Origin: Phytophthora sp. 'mugwort'
Lineage: Eukaryota > Oomycota > Peronosporomycetes > Peronosporales > Peronosporaceae
Assembly: GCA_033558025.1 (NCBI GenBank)
Contig: JAUCEF010000018.1
Span: 2,976,001 to 3,040,000 of the forward strand
DNA: 64,000 nt
Direction of reading: 5' to 3'
Shown here: positions 53,527-64,000 of the stretch, piece after piece
Layout of the letters: each line of letters begins with the position of its first letter
Numbering within the stretch: the first letter of the stretch is position 1
Program-made: the position numbers and the translations under genes
Notes under the pieces: model-generated
Database searches by the model: none
The model's input: only the letters and a program-made list of their open reading frames with translations
What the model was told of the DNA's origin: nothing

Positions 53527-55073
53527 TTAGAACGTGATTTGGAGTTCCGGATAGCGCTCTTTAAGAGCTGCAGCCGCTTCCTTTGTGACACTAACGCATG
53601 GGAAAAATATCATTGTGAGTAAGCTCTCTGCGTTCGGTGAGAAAGCCACACCACTTACGTTGTGTAGCGGAAGTCAATTTTCTTGAGTCGCTTTCGCTCT
53701 GGCTCGGGATTCTCGTCAGGAGAAGGTTGTGGCAGTGTAGTATCGAGCAATTCGTTTCTAGCACCCATTTTCGCGTGGATCGCCGCAACAATCGCCTGAA
53801 AAATTCGTGTCGAAGTAACTACAGTGAGTCCCCGCCTCCCCAGTTCAAACCACCCATCATCTCAGCAACTTACATCAGCCGAAACACTCTTGATGCCGCA
53901 TAGATTCAGCTCCTGCAAGTTCCGGGCCTCCGACCCAAGGAAGCGAAGCAATTGATCGCTAACAACAAAAGGAAGAGGACAAATAGTGAGATCGGTAAAA
54001 CAAGCGAAGGCCGATAAGACAAGACGATTACACTTACGTGACTGCAATATTCCAGTGCAAGCACAGACGCGACACAGATTCACGCTTCTTGAGCAGTGCA
54101 ATCAAAGTTTCATCCGTGATGGCACAATAACCAACACTTAAGCTATGCAGCTTCCGACACTTGGCCATGATGGTCTTGATGGTTCTAAAGAAACAAATCC
54201 ACAAGCTCGTTTAGCAAGCCCTCCACATTTACTGTATACCATCCATACACGTACTGGTCCGTCACGGCGTGGCCTGAAATGTGCACTTTTGTAAACTTGG
54301 AATGGTTCGGATGCCTTTCGATCAGCTTCGTAATGCCAGAAATCGTCATGTTGAAGTTGCCACCGACGTCAAAACTCTGCAGCAACAACCAAATCATTAA
54401 GTATCACCCAGTCAGAGAAACCGTCCTCCTCTTCACTGCCAAAACTCCAAACCTGCAGTTTCGGAGCGAATTTGCGCAGATGATCCAACGACAGGTCCGT
54501 GAGTTTGCGGCAGTTCTCAATGTTCAGGTCCTTGATTTCTGCAAATATCCGTAAGACCTCCACAAGTCTACAACCAAGACACAGTACTCCCCTCCCCTCC
54601 CTCACCTGGACAGTTCTTCAGTAACACCTCGATCGCGTCGTCTGTGAGCCGGAAACATCCCGAGAAATTGACCGAGTGCAGCTTTGAGCACGTCTTGGAC
54701 AGCTAAAATAATGAGCAATGACACACTATCAGTCAGTGAGAGAGTCCTCTATCGCTTCAGCTCTGCAGCCCAGCAGCAGTAGCACCTTCTGCAAGAAAAC
54801 TGTGGAGATCTTGGCGCCAATGATCTCGATGCGCGTCATGCTCGAGTGGAAGAAGCTCTGGGGCAACGTGTCATCGCCCAGGCGCCCGCCGCGTAGCAAG
54901 GCACGAATGACCTCCTGCTTCGCTCTGTGCGTGCGCGACTTGGCCGGGTTGCCGATACGGTCCGCACGCTCCAGTGTCTGGTCGTTGATGATCACGTTCA
55001 GCTGGCGCGGCGCCTTGGTGATGAACTTGAGCACCATCTTGTCCAGCGGCGGCACATCTCGACGGAACGCCAT
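53527..55073 (-). CDS. Leucine-rich repeat protein (AMN1/FBXL-type LRRs)
   Basis: Eight exons: 55073-54786, 54702-54606, 54538-54453, 54376-54255, 54184-54038, 53958-53874, 53795-53659 and 53590-53527; introns 67-83 nt; 341 residues. Cys-containing LRRs follow one another: [73 protein letters not shown] and [17 protein letters not shown]. This repeat type is common in F-box proteins and AMN1, but I see no F-box in the 95-residue N-terminus, which reads [15 protein letters not shown] and is not recognised. It could be an adaptor. The last intron phases agree; the first donor is GTGCTA, weaker than the others, so the end of exon 1 is less certain. Confidence 0.8.
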
Positions 55074-55512
55074 TGCTTACGACGGTCTTTCGAGTCTTTG
55101 ATGGCGAGGAATGTCGTCTGAAATGCAGGTAACTCGAAGACATGTCTCAGCAATTTGATGTGACGCACGTAACCACAACGCTGCGCTTCAGCAACTTAAC
55201 AAGTCGCTCCCCAGGTAGCAGCATGCAGCGACTGCAATGCAAGACGTACGACCTCTTATACATCTGAGTACGCTCTCACGGTAACACGTCCATGCAATAT
55301 ATTGTCCACGGGGTGTAGCTTACAGCCAAGGTTCGATAATGTCCCCATTAGGTTGCTGCAACATGGTAATGTTGCTAAATCAACCGCTTCAATGATCCTT
55401 TTTCTGCCCGTTTCTACCTCTCCCACCTCTCGCCGTCTCATTTGGCTGAGCCATTTGCTAAACCGCCCAGCAGCACCTGACCTTCACTCTTGCCCGTGGT
55501 CATAGTACGGCC
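55074..55512. other. Divergent promoter region
   Basis: 439 bp between the start codons of the LRR gene (minus) and the SPX transporter gene (plus). No reading frame of note. A TTCACTCTTGCC stretch about 30 bp before the SPX ATG resembles the oomycete initiator weakly. Confidence 0.45.
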
Positions 55513-58500
55513 ATGAAGTTCGGCAAGCAGCTAGAGATCTCGGCCAACCCGGAGTGGCGCGATAACTATGTACAGTACAAGCGGCTTAAGCGACTCATCA
55601 AGCGCGTGGCCTTTGAGGTGGAGAAGAAGCAGAACAAGCAGAAGAAACTACAGCAGAAGATGGAGCACAAGGCCGCGGGCGATGTGCAGCTTCAGGTGGT
55701 CGTAGACGAGAGCCACCCGCTGCTTAAGGCCGTGGTGGACGAGGTACAGGACGCTAAGGATCAGTTTTGGGAGGTGCTGGACGCCAACCTCAAGATCGTC
55801 AACGACTTTTACGTGGGTAAGGTGGTCACGCTCACCCGGTCCGTTGGCGAGTTTGAGGCCATGCTGGAGGACGAGAAGAACCCCACGGGACACGTACACA
55901 CGCGCTCCAGAACGCACTCACAGGGTAAGAGCTTGAGACGGAGTTATCGCGCTTTTTGAGCGATTTTTTTTTTTTAAGAATGTGGAGACACATGACTGAG
56001 GTTGTTTGCTGTTTGATGGTGCTAGCGGATCACGGGTTTGCGGCGCTGCAGGAGATCTATGACACGCTAGTGGACCTGCGTATGTTCGTGCAGATCAACC
56101 ACTCGGGCTTCCGCAAAATTGTCAAGAAGGTGAAAGAGATTTTTGGAGTTTTCTTTTATTAGTGATGTAATTGGTGATTATTGTTTTTTTGTATTGCAGT
56201 TTGACAAGACAATTAAGGCGCACACGCAGGAAGCGTTCATGGAGCGGTTGGCCAATCAGCGATTTTACTCGTCCACCGATATTGACGAGCTACTGGATCG
56301 CGTGTTTGGTCTCACGTCGAAGTATGGCAAGCTTTAGGTTGTACATCATTATGGTTGGACGTGCAGTGAGTACTGACTATGCGATATGAAACATATTGGC
56401 AGGGATAAGCTAGAAGCCGGAAATATGGAACGCCGCATGCGTCGAATGCAGGGTGATCAGAACTCGCTGCTTCGCAAGGTGAGTTGGATATGGTAGAGAT
56501 ACCTGGCAATACGGTGGAGCGACTATACTAAATCTTTCTTCGTGCTGGATTGTGTCTATCATTTGATTTTTGGCAGGTGAAGATCGTCCCATTCTGCATC
56601 TCGGTGGCGCTTTTCATTTTCCTCCTGCTTATTCGCGTCACTCCTAAAGGTAGAAGGGTTTTATGGCAACTCAACATATGAAAACTACGTGGTGGAATAT
56701 TTATTGTGGTGTCTGATGTTTTTTTTCCTGCTGCAGGAGAGCACGTGCAACAACGATGTTTGGCGATGCTCGTATTCATCACGACGCTTTGGGTCACAGA
56801 AGCACTTCCGTACTTCGCAACGGCGCTTCTTGTTCCACCTCTCGTCGTGTTCCTGCACATTTTGAACGACAAGGCACATCCTGATCATCTGCTTACTGCT
56901 AGTACGTAAATTGCTTTCGCTAGTGCTGTTGATATGTCGCTCGGTATTAACATATCTATGTCAACTGCACTACAGGACAATCCGCTAAAGAAGTGATGTC
57001 TATGTTGGTCAACCACACGACTATTCTAATTATGGGAGGGTGCGTGCCGTTAACGTGATATTTTATGGCATGAGCATGTTCAACACGTGGCTAACTTAAC
57101 TTTCTATATACCTGGACTGTGTTAGTTATTCCATCTCGGCTGCATTCGCGAAATGCCAGATAGAGCTTTACATTGCTGCCTTTTTGCAACGTCGGTTCAA
57201 GAAGAGCCCGAACCTGTTCCTGCTCGCGATCATGCTCATGGGATTGTTCCTGTCGATGTGGATCAGTAACCACACGGCTCCGGTACTGTGTGTGTCGGTC
57301 TTACTTCCTATTATTCGGGACTTCCCCAAGGACAGCACCTACGTGAAGACGCTTCTTATCGGTTTGGCCTTCGCTTGCAACCTGGGAGGAATGATGACTC
57401 CAATTTCTTCCTTGCAGAACACACTTGCCGTGTCGTTTCTGGAGAAGGCTGGATATACCGTTACCTTTGGTCAGTGGATGGCGTTGGCAGTTCCGTTTTG
57501 CACTGTTGGCACGATTATGGTAAGCATATTGGTGGTTTAACCGTTTTAGTTTTGCTTGTTTTCACTTACTGGTTTCGCTCTTACGCAATAGTGCTGGGCA
57601 TTCCTGCTTTGGGTAATGGACCCTCGCGATGCGACTTACATTCCGCAAATCGTCTACGACCAGAAGCAAAAGATCAGTAGTCTCCACGTCGTTGTCGTTT
57701 CGATGACGCTATTGACAATCTTCTTGTGGGCGTCGTTCTCGGTCACAAGTGCAACATTTGGCGACTTGGGTATCATCTCGATGATGTTCATGGTGAGACC
57801 CCGAAAAACTTTAGAAATGTTCATACGTTATCCGTGCTAACTGGATTGATTTTTGCAGTTCATCATGTTTGGCACAGGCATGCTCAGCCAATTCGACTTC
57901 AACTCGTTCTCCTGGCATATTCTCTTCCTGATCGGTGGCGGCAACGTATTAGGCGATGTACGGCTTTATTTTGCTTGACGGTCTTCCTGTGAGCAAACTC
58001 CTCATCTCTTTCTTTCCTCTTGCAGGCCGTGCAACGATCAGGCCTTCTCGACACTCTCAGCCAGACGGTTATCCACGCGTTACCGTCTGGAAATGTTTGG
58101 ATGGTCACTGTCTCCCTATGCAGTATGGTGATTTGCCTCACAACTTTCGTCTCGCACACGGTTGCTTCAATCATCCTCCTGCCAATTATCGTGCAAATGG
58201 CAATTCAGATCGGACACCCGCACATTCCTGTGATCTGCTGTGCGCTGGCCATCTCTGCTGGTAAGGATGATTGTGCTGGTAATACTGCTCCTGACATGAC
58301 ATGCTAACGATTAATCTGCGTGGCAGCTATGGCACTCCCGTTTTCGTCCTTTCCGAACATAAATTCATTACTGGTTCTGGACGACCACGGCCAGCCATAC
58401 CTGGAAGTGAAGGACTTCTTGCGCGTGGGTGTTACTTTCTCTCTCGTAACAATGGTTTTGATTGTCACTCTCGGCTACGGCCTTATCGTACTCGTGCTGG

Positions 58501-58541
58501 GGTACAATATCGATCCGACACCAATGATGCTGGGCGTATAG
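55513..58541 (+). CDS. SPX-domain SLC13-type phosphate/anion transporter (Pho87/90/91-like)
   Basis: Twelve exons: 55513-55924, 56026-56129, 56200-56321, 56403-56478, 56577-56649, 56737-56901, 56976-57039, 57126-57519, 57592-57792, 57859-57957, 58026-58260 and 58327-58541; 719 residues. The SPX domain fills about 1-210: MKFGKQLEISANPEWRDNYV, YKRLKRLIKR and the basic cluster FRKIVKKFDKTIK, which in known SPX domains binds inositol pyrophosphates. Membrane segments begin at KIVPFCISVALFIFLLL. SLC13/DASS features: TEALPYFATALLVPPL, MSMWISNHTAP-like SMWISNHTAPVLC (first sodium/anion motif), CNLGGMMTPISSLQN, ILFLIGGGNVLGDA and TTFVSHTVASIILLPI (second motif). Yeast relatives are low-affinity phosphate carriers restrained by SPX. 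Uptake or vacuolar export cannot be told apart here. Confidence 0.93.
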
Positions 58542-58723
58542 GTCGGAAGGGCCCCGGCAGCACCGTGATGAGCTTGCTACGAGATTCCCTGGCTTATAGG
58601 GAAGTTGTCAGGTGAAGATAGAGACCAGAAAGCAGGCTCATTTTTTTTCCTGCCTCATCGCTATTGCGCTCTGGGAATTTGCGCGATTGAATACATCAAT
58701 GACCTTTACTTTTGTTACCTTAC

Positions 58724-59135
58724 CATGTCGCTGTGAACTCACGCACAATCTTCTCGACCTGAGATGTGTCAATTTGGTGGCTACTTGCCGCGGTCAATGT
58801 GGAGCCTGTGCCGAGTGTAACTTGCTCGAGTTGTCGAACAAACTGGATCAGCTTCGTGTAGTACGTCAGGAGCTCCTCTTCGACGAACTTTCGCGTTGAG
58901 CACCAAGCAGCTCAAACTTCGATGTTTCTTCGCTGTTTCTTCTGAAATTACACGTCGCTCCTCGAAATGTGTGAGCACGAGGAACACGCACTTCTCCTTT
59001 ACATTCGAGTGTAAGTATCTTCTTTCATTTTGAACCGAAAAGCAAACAAACTTTACTGATTTTTTCTGAACTAGCCTCTCTACGAGAGGAAATAAATCGA
59101 TCACCAGATTGGGTGCGACCTCGTCCAACGAGACC
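58724..59135 (-). pseudogene. Decayed VPS52-like (GARP/EARP tether) gene fragment
   Basis: Minus-strand pieces resemble the C-terminal third of VPS52: APNLVIDLFPLVERL, KEKCVFLV, ERRVISEET, SKFELLGAQRE, KFVEEELLTYYTKLIQFVRQ and VEKIVREFTATW, in family order. They lie in different frames. Near 58940 an 11-bp near-duplication (GAAGAAACA repeated) shifts the frame, and near 58892 one base seems missing before the KFVEEE part. The fragment starts after an AG acceptor and ends at a GT donor, and neither earlier nor later exons are found beside it. VPS52 tethers endosome-derived vesicles at the Golgi. I read this as a dead duplicate; the working gene would be elsewhere. Recognition is by pattern, without an alignment. 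Confidence 0.55.
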
Positions 59136-59499
59136 TAACAGACGACGCAAGTTGAAAATCACATTTGTCGGATTGCGATCGCTATCGGATCCATGCGCGG
59201 AAGTGGATTTGCTCGATTATCCACCGTGTATGAGTTTGTACTGACGGACCCGCAGCGATGGTGATAGGAGATTTTTTTTTGAATCGGAAAACTCATCAAT
59301 GGAGACAATTTCCGGGCGTCGAATATCCTCGTGCGACACCAACTTTAACCTTCAAGGCAGTGATGACCAAAAATGTATTGTTGGGCATTGCTGGAAGTCG
59401 ACGACTTGTACTATTTACTGCAACTACCTCGGTGTCTTGCCGTACATACTGCAATGCTCGCTGCTTTTGCAATACTATTGTGATGCTTCCATCGCATCG

Positions 59500-59870
59500 T
59501 CCTCGCTGCTGCTCCGCATCGCCCATGATACCATCTCTGCGTTCCACAGGAATCGATTGTGCTTCAGAAACAAGATCTTGTCGAAGTTCGGTGGCGTGAG
59601 ACGGCTTTCTCGTCGCCCGTAGCACGTGTTTCGCACTGCTAAACAGTCGTTCAGTAGACGCTGATATACCAGCAATGAACTGCAGATTGACAATCTCTTC
59701 AGATTGTTCCATCCGCTGACGCTTACGCTCACGAATCTTTGACGCATAACTGCGTCTCGTGCCAGTATCTGCTCTTCCCCTTCGTTAGCCGATGGCGTCA
59801 CGACAAAGTGCTTGGGTAGCAGGCGATCTTCGTCGGTCAGCGCATCTTTCTTGCCGTCCAGAAACTTCAC
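59500..59870 (-). mobile_element. hAT-family transposase relic (C-terminal dimerisation region)
   Basis: The minus strand encodes ASKIRERKRQRMEQSEEIV and LQFIAGISASTERLFSSAKHV, then LRATRKPSHATELRQDLV. This is the hAT C-terminal dimerisation pattern (..I..S.a.vERlfS.ak.v....R..l.p). An upstream piece in another frame (PKHFVVTPSANEGEEQILARD) needs a frameshift to join, so the copy is broken. No zinc-finger BED region or full catalytic core was found, and no clear terminal inverted repeats. Relics with this end domain are frequent in Phytophthora genomes. Confidence 0.7.
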
Positions 59871-60214
59871 GGGTCATCGGGGACGCGGTCGAGGGAGAAG
59901 GGACTTGACTGGAGGGCCACAGTGACTACGGAGAACGCTTCAAAAGCTGGAATGAAGATATGTAGCACTGATTGCATTGGGTAAGAGCGCTGTTGCAAGC
60001 AGCCAAGCCGTCACAGCCACCCGTTGTAGTTCGCGGTCTCGTGCTAGTCTCATCCAACCGTACGACTCATGGGGATCAAATCTGAAAGGGGTCTGCTAGG
60101 GCGCATAAATAAGTACGGCAATGCTGAGAGGTGCTGCAATACCCTCAGCGTGCTGCAATAAGGTATTTCTACGGGTATTGCACAATGCCAATACCTGCAA
60201 TACATTTTCGGCCA
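59871..60214. other. Repeat-like spacer with TGCAATA motifs
   Basis: About 344 bp without a gene. At 60135-60144 TGCAATACCC pairs with GGGTATTGCA at 60173-60182, and further TGCAATA copies occur nearby (60153, 60206). This looks like an edge or interior of decayed mobile DNA. Confidence 0.4.
60135..60182. repeat. 10-bp inverted repeat TGCAATACCC/GGGTATTGCA
   Basis: Perfect arms at 60135-60144 and 60173-60182 with a 28-base gap, inside a cluster of TGCAATA motifs. Confidence 0.5.
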
Positions 60215-60839
60215 TCACTGCTTCAAGGTGTGGTATTCGGTCCACTTCATTCCACCTGGATGAACGGCACCAATACCAGAAGCAGGATCAAAACTGCAGT
60301 CGGGTTCGAGTTTTCTCAAGCTTTCCACGTAGCTCGATCCACGCGACGTCAGGTGCTGACGATCGGTACCAGTGGCAGTCAACAATCGAAAGCCAGCATC
60401 CCACAGAAAGTATCGTGGACCCCAGATGGGTTCGACGATGTAAATTTTATCATCTTCAAATGCCATCGCCCTCGACACAAGTTCTTGATTTTCCGTCTTG
60501 ACGTATCTTTCCCAGTCTTTTAATGAGGCTTCGCAAACTTCGGACCCAAGGTCCACATCATCGCGCTCAGTAGCGAATAAAGCAGTCTCGACTTTCTTCC
60601 AATCCAGTTTCTTGATGATGCCATTTATACGCTTGACCGCCATGTTCCAGGTAGATGATGCAGCAGAGTATGAATCCCCGTTCCCCCAAAACAGCAGCGC
60701 TCATGTTCTCGTCCCATTCTTAAGAATCATTTCATCAGACAAATATGCATGTAAGAGCAGCTCTGCGTCAAAGCTCTTCGCATTTAAGAGCATTAAGGCC
60801 GTTTTTATATCTACTTTGAGAGGTAGTCGGGCATCTCAT
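60215..60839 (-). pseudogene. Broken reading frame of unknown origin
   Basis: The minus strand is open for about 200 codons with one in-frame TGA near 60690. The part after it reads WNMAVKRINGIIKKLDWKK, DWERYVKTENQELVSRAM, KIYIVEPIWGPRYFLWDAG and so on; before it is KTALMLLNAKSFDAELLLHA and YLSDEMILKNGT. The composition looks protein-like on both sides of the stop, so it is probably a decayed gene rather than chance. I do not recognise the family. Its position next to a hAT relic suggests mobile DNA. Confidence 0.4.
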
Positions 60840-60905
60840 TTTCGGCAGTGGACCATACATATCAAAATTGAAAATGTGAAGAAAGACCAGGTATTATGAT
60901 ATTCC

Positions 60906-61190
60906 TTCTTTTAGCCACAAAACTGGACGGCAGGGATGAGGCATTTTGAAAGCAACAGCGAAGCGGGCACGACGACAACCGGAAACAATAAGCAAGGGGA
61001 CACGACTACTGCTGTGCCAACGCACGCTTGAAAGACAGCCCCAAGAGAAGTCACCATTAGGGACAAGCATCGTACAACGACCGGACCAGAAGGAACCGGT
61101 GTTGCTAACCAGGCTCAGGATCAATCAGACATCTAGTCGCCGATAAAGGTCAAATAGAATACTGCCTCTCCCTTTCTTTTAGCCACAAAA
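60906..61190. repeat. Candidate small insertion bounded by direct repeats
   Basis: 17-bp identical direct repeats lie at both ends (60906-60922 and 61174-61190). Inside them are about 11-bp imperfect inverted ends. A 17-bp target duplication would be unusually long, so recombination or tandem duplication is an alternative. Confidence 0.4.
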
Positions 61191-61385
61191 ATACTTTTTG
61201 TCAGCTCAGCATACATGCATTACCTTTTTTGGTATTGGCTGTGATATCCTGCCTAAAACGAATCATTTGACGATATCAGAAATAAATTATCGCCTCTCAT
61301 TTGTCGAAAAACAGACTGAAAGCTGCGATTGCATCCAATCCAGTGGCGCTACATTCGTGCGAGCTTGCCACGTAGATCAGCCCCC

Positions 61386-61392
61386 TCATTCG
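61386..61392 (+). promoter_or_regulatory. Possible initiator (TCATTCG) of coatomer alpha
   Basis: TCATTCG in CCCCCTCATTCGCC lies about 55 bp before the ATG and resembles the oomycete initiator. Motif and distance only. Confidence 0.35.
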
Positions 61393-61443
61393 CCGCACGG
61401 GAAGAAGCAGATCTTGTCCTCTTGCATCTGGCCCCCGCACCTG

Positions 61444-64000
61444 ATGGCCATGCTGACCAAGTTTGAGTCCAAGAGTAACCGCGTCAAGGGCCTGGCGTTC
61501 CATGTTAGTCGTCCCTGGATCCTCACATCGCTGCACAACGGCGTGATCCAGCTATGGGATTACCGCATGGGCACGCTGCTGGACCGCTTCGACGAGCACG
61601 ACGGCCCCGTGCGCGGCGTGGATTTCCACCGTACGCAGCCGCTGTTCGTGTCGGGCGGCGATGACTACAAGCTCAAGGTGTGGGACTACAAGCTGCGCCG
61701 CTGCCTGTTCACGCTGTTGGGCCATCTGGACTATATCCGCACGGTGCAGTTCCACCACGAGTACCCATGGATCCTTAGTTGCAGTGACGACCAGACCATC
61801 CGCATCTGGAACTGGCAGTCGCGCTCCTGCGTATCCATCCTCACAGGCCACAACCACTACGTCATGTGCGCACAATTCCACCCTAAAGACGACCTCATTG
61901 TCTCCGCCTCGCTGGATCAGACGGTGCGAGTCTGGGACACCACGGGTCTCCGCAAGAAAACGGTACGCGGCGCTCCCACCGCAATGGACGATATGGTAGG
62001 TCCTCCGACGTCCCGCTCCAACAACCACGATATCTTCGGTGCCAGTGATGCTATCGTCAAGTACGTTCTAGAGGGCCACGACCGTGGTGTCAACTGGGCC
62101 AGCTTCCACCCTACGCTGCCCCTCATTGTCTCTGGTGCCGACGATCGCCAGGTGAAGCTCTGGCGCATGAACGAGACCAAGGCGTGGGAGGTGGACACCA
62201 TGCGCGGACACACCAACAATATTTCGTGCGTGCTGTTCCACCCCCGTCACGAGCTGATTATTTCGAACAGTGAGGACCGTTCCATCCGTGTGTGGGACAT
62301 TTCCAAGCGCATGGGTCTGCAGACCTTCCGTCGCGAGAATGACCGCTTTTGGATGCTCGCGGCTCACCCCACGCAGAATCTGCTGGCTGCCGGCCACGAT
62401 TCTGGTATGATTGTGTTCAAGCTGGAGCGTGAGCGTCCGGCCATGGACGTTCACGAGGGCCGTGCGTATTACGCCAAGGAGCGCTACGTGCGCATGTACT
62501 CGTTCGTTGACGGCAGTGATGTGCCAGTGGCCGCTATGCGCCGTACGGGCACTGTTGGTACTGGCATGGGCAACTTCCCGCGGCATCTCAACTACAATCC
62601 GTACGAGCAAAATTTGGGCACCAACAGCGTCCTGATGACTAGCGATGCGGAGGGTGGCTCGTACGAACTGGTGACGTTCACTCAGGGCTCTGGCGGCGAC
62701 ACGTCGGAGTCGAACCGTGGACCTGGTCTCTTCGCTGTGTTCGTGGCTCGCAATCGCTTTGCTGTCCTGGACAAGTCGCGTCACATTTTGATTAAGAACT
62801 TCCAGAATGAAGTGACCAAGAAGATTACTCCGCCCAACGGCACAGCGGACGGTCTGTTCTTTGGTGGTGTGGTTGGTCGCGTGCTGCTTCACATTGATGA
62901 CAAGATGGTACTCTACGAGACGCAGAGCCGTCGCGTGCTGGCCGACGTGCAGGCCCCGCGCGTAAAGTACGTTGTGTGGAGCCCCAATTACGAGTATGTG
63001 GCTCTGATCAGCAAGCACTCGATCGTGTTGGCTGACAAGCAGCTTAACCACCTGAGCACCATCACGGAGTCAGTGCGTATCAAGAGCGGCATTTGGGCGA
63101 ATGCTCCTGCGGAGATCTTCGTTTATACAACGCTGAACCACATTAAGTACTCACTGACGAACGGTGATGCTGGCATTATTCGTACGCTGGATGTACCAGT
63201 GTACCTGACTCACTTGGAAGGCTCTAAGCTCTACTGCCTTGATCGCGAGGCCAAGATGCGCACGATGGCTGTGGATCTCACGGAATGCGAGTTCAAGATT
63301 GCCCTGAACAAGAAAAACTACACAGAGGTGATGCGCATGGTCCGTCACTCGAGACTTTGTGGCCAGGCTATTATTTCTTACCTGACGAAGAAGGGCTACC
63401 CAGAGGTTGCGCTGCATTTCGTCAATGACGAGAAGACTCGCTTCAAACTTGCCATTTCGTGTGGTAACCTTGAAGTGGCTCTGAACTCGGCCTACGAGCT
63501 GGATGATAGCAAGTGCTGGTACCAGTTGGGTGTGGAGGCGCTTCGTCAGGGCAACATCCAGGTTGTGGAAATGGCCTATCAGCGCACAAAGAACTTTGAG
63601 CGCCTGAGCTTCCTCTACCTGGTCACTGGCAATCGCGACAAGCTGAAGAAGATGCTGAAGATCGCTGAGGTACGCAATGACATCATGGCTCGTTTCCATA
63701 ACGCCCTGTACCTGGGCGATGTCGACGTCCGCGTGATGACGTTGGAAGCCGCCGGCCAGTTCGGTCTGGCGCTCCTGACGGCTGCTACGCACGGCCTTGA
63801 CGACCAAGTGGAACGTTTGCGTGCACTGTTGCAAGAGACAAACCCCGACTTCGACGTGGATGCTTTCTTGGCGCGTGAGATGCTTCCGAACCCGACACTG
63901 CTGTCCCCGCCGCCGTGTGTGAGCCGTCTTATGAACGAGAACTGGGCGCTTGTGGAGATTAACGAGCCGACGATTCAGGATCACGCTATTGCTGCGGAGA
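61444..64000 (+). CDS. COPA: Coatomer subunit alpha (COPI), 5' part
   Basis: The frame opens at ATG 61444 ([20 protein letters not shown]) and is still open at the window end, giving about 852 residues of a protein that is usually about 1,220. A second ATG two codons on gives the usual MLTKFE start. WD40 repeats cover about 1-330 ([118 protein letters not shown]). The second propeller and helical solenoid follow ([35 protein letters not shown]). Alpha-COP is part of the COPI outer coat and its WD40 domain binds KKxx retrieval signals. No intron seen in the part shown. Confidence 0.96.
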   Translation, partial: MAMLTKFESKSNRVKGLAFHVSRPWILTSLHNGVIQLWDYRMGTLLDRFDEHDGPVRGVDFHRTQPLFVSGGDDYKLKVWDYKLRRCLFTLLGHLDYIRTVQFHHEYPWILSCSDDQTIRIWNWQSRSCVSILTGHNHYVMCAQFHPKDDLIVSASLDQTVRVWDTTGLRKKTVRGAPTAMDDMVGPPTSRSNNHDIFGASDAIVKYVLEGHDRGVNWASFHPTLPLIVSGADDRQVKLWRMNETKAWEVDTMRGHTNNISCVLFHPRHELIISNSEDRSIRVWDISKRMGLQTFRRENDRFWMLAAHPTQNLLAAGHDSGMIVFKLERERPAMDVHEGRAYYAKERYVRMYSFVDGSDVPVAAMRRTGTVGTGMGNFPRHLNYNPYEQNLGTNSVLMTSDAEGGSYELVTFTQGSGGDTSESNRGPGLFAVFVARNRFAVLDKSRHILIKNFQNEVTKKITPPNGTADGLFFGGVVGRVLLHIDDKMVLYETQSRRVLADVQAPRVKYVVWSPNYEYVALISKHSIVLADKQLNHLSTITESVRIKSGIWANAPAEIFVYTTLNHIKYSLTNGDAGIIRTLDVPVYLTHLEGSKLYCLDREAKMRTMAVDLTECEFKIALNKKNYTEVMRMVRHSRLCGQAIISYLTKKGYPEVALHFVNDEKTRFKLAISCGNLEVALNSAYELDDSKCWYQLGVEALRQGNIQVVEMAYQRTKNFERLSFLYLVTGNRDKLKKMLKIAEVRNDIMARFHNALYLGDVDVRVMTLEAAGQFGLALLTAATHGLDDQVERLRALLQETNPDFDVDAFLAREMLPNPTLLSPPPCVSRLMNENWALVEINEPTIQDHAIAAE

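Larger units (their letters stand above)
60840..61443. other. Spacer before coatomer alpha with a 17-bp direct repeat
   Basis: No gene seen. TTCTTTTAGCCACAAAA occurs at 60906-60922 and again at 61174-61190. The segment between has an imperfect inverted match near its ends (GGGATGAGGCA inside the left end, TGCCTCTCCC inside the right end), as in a small non-autonomous element. Confidence 0.45.

Noticed and set aside
53527..55073. F-box protein label for the LRR gene
   Set aside because: The repeats are of the F-box-associated type, but no F-box could be seen in the N-terminal 95 residues.
58612..58899. 95-codon plus-strand frame after the SPX transporter
   Set aside because: It lies antisense to the VPS52-like pieces, which make better protein sense on the minus strand.
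62068..63984. Two long minus-strand frames (327 and 277 codons) over coatomer alpha
   Set aside because: They are antisense shadows of biased codon use in COPA. They are His/Val-rich without domains.
1..64000. Search for RxLR, CRN or other secreted effector genes, CRISPR arrays, tRNA or rRNA genes
   Set aside because: No signal-peptide-plus-RxLR or LxLFLAK-type frame, no regular spacer array and no cloverleaf or rRNA stretch was recognised by eye. Short or divergent ones could be missed.

Overview
The window looks like nuclear DNA of an oomycete, most likely Phytophthora or a close relative. The evidence is very dense gene packing (roughly 20 genes in 64 kb, often 100-450 bp apart), short GT-AG introns of about 50-110 nt, intraflagellar transport and kinesin genes of a flagellated eukaryote, an SPX-anion transporter, and a hAT transposase relic of a type common in Phytophthora. 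Exon structures were built by hand from splice sites and were kept only when reading frame and protein family agreed.

Layout. 1-256: 3' end of an unknown gene. 0.8-4.4 kb: intronless C-terminal-motor kinesin. 4.7-9.5 kb: small membrane protein, proteasome alpha-type-6 subunit (-), PuuE-type allantoinase (+), UVRAG/Vps38-like protein (-). 10.7-16.2 kb: PI4-kinase-like protein, lysine methyltransferase-like protein, GNL1-type GTPase (-). 16.5-21.8 kb: intronless IFT172. 22.6-24.1 kb: PIG-C/GPI2 in six exons. 24.1-26.0 kb: anonymous spacer. 26.0-28.4 kb: SHAQKYF-class MYB factor and a Sen54-like protein. 28.5-31.0 kb: KDM4-like JmjN/JmjC demethylase in 11 exons. 31.1-34.1 kb: 974-residue membrane protein of unknown function. 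34.3-39.1 kb: ARL1 and Integrator subunit 3. 39.3-53.4 kb: a 4,662-residue HECT ubiquitin ligase. 53.5-58.5 kb: LRR protein and an SPX-SLC13 phosphate transporter in 12 exons. 58.7-61.4 kb: decayed DNA with a VPS52-like gene fragment, a hAT transposase relic and a broken reading frame. 61.4-64.0 kb: coatomer alpha, cut by the window edge.

This is mainly a housekeeping neighbourhood. Membrane traffic and lipid signalling recur (UVRAG, PI4K, PIG-C, ARL1, COPA, the VPS52 fragment), as do motility (IFT172, kinesin), chromatin and RNA processing (KDM4-like, INTS3, Sen54-like) and protein turnover (proteasome, HECT ligase), but nothing shows they form one pathway. Many neighbours are divergent pairs with promoters of 165-440 bp. 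I saw no CRISPR array, tRNA or rRNA gene and no convincing new multi-gene system. The most unusual items are the domain build of the HECT ligase, the KDM4-like enzyme with a chromobarrel-like tail, the bacterial-style allantoinase, the orphan membrane protein, the gene-fragment graveyard at 58.7-61.2 kb, and several strong dyads in spacers.
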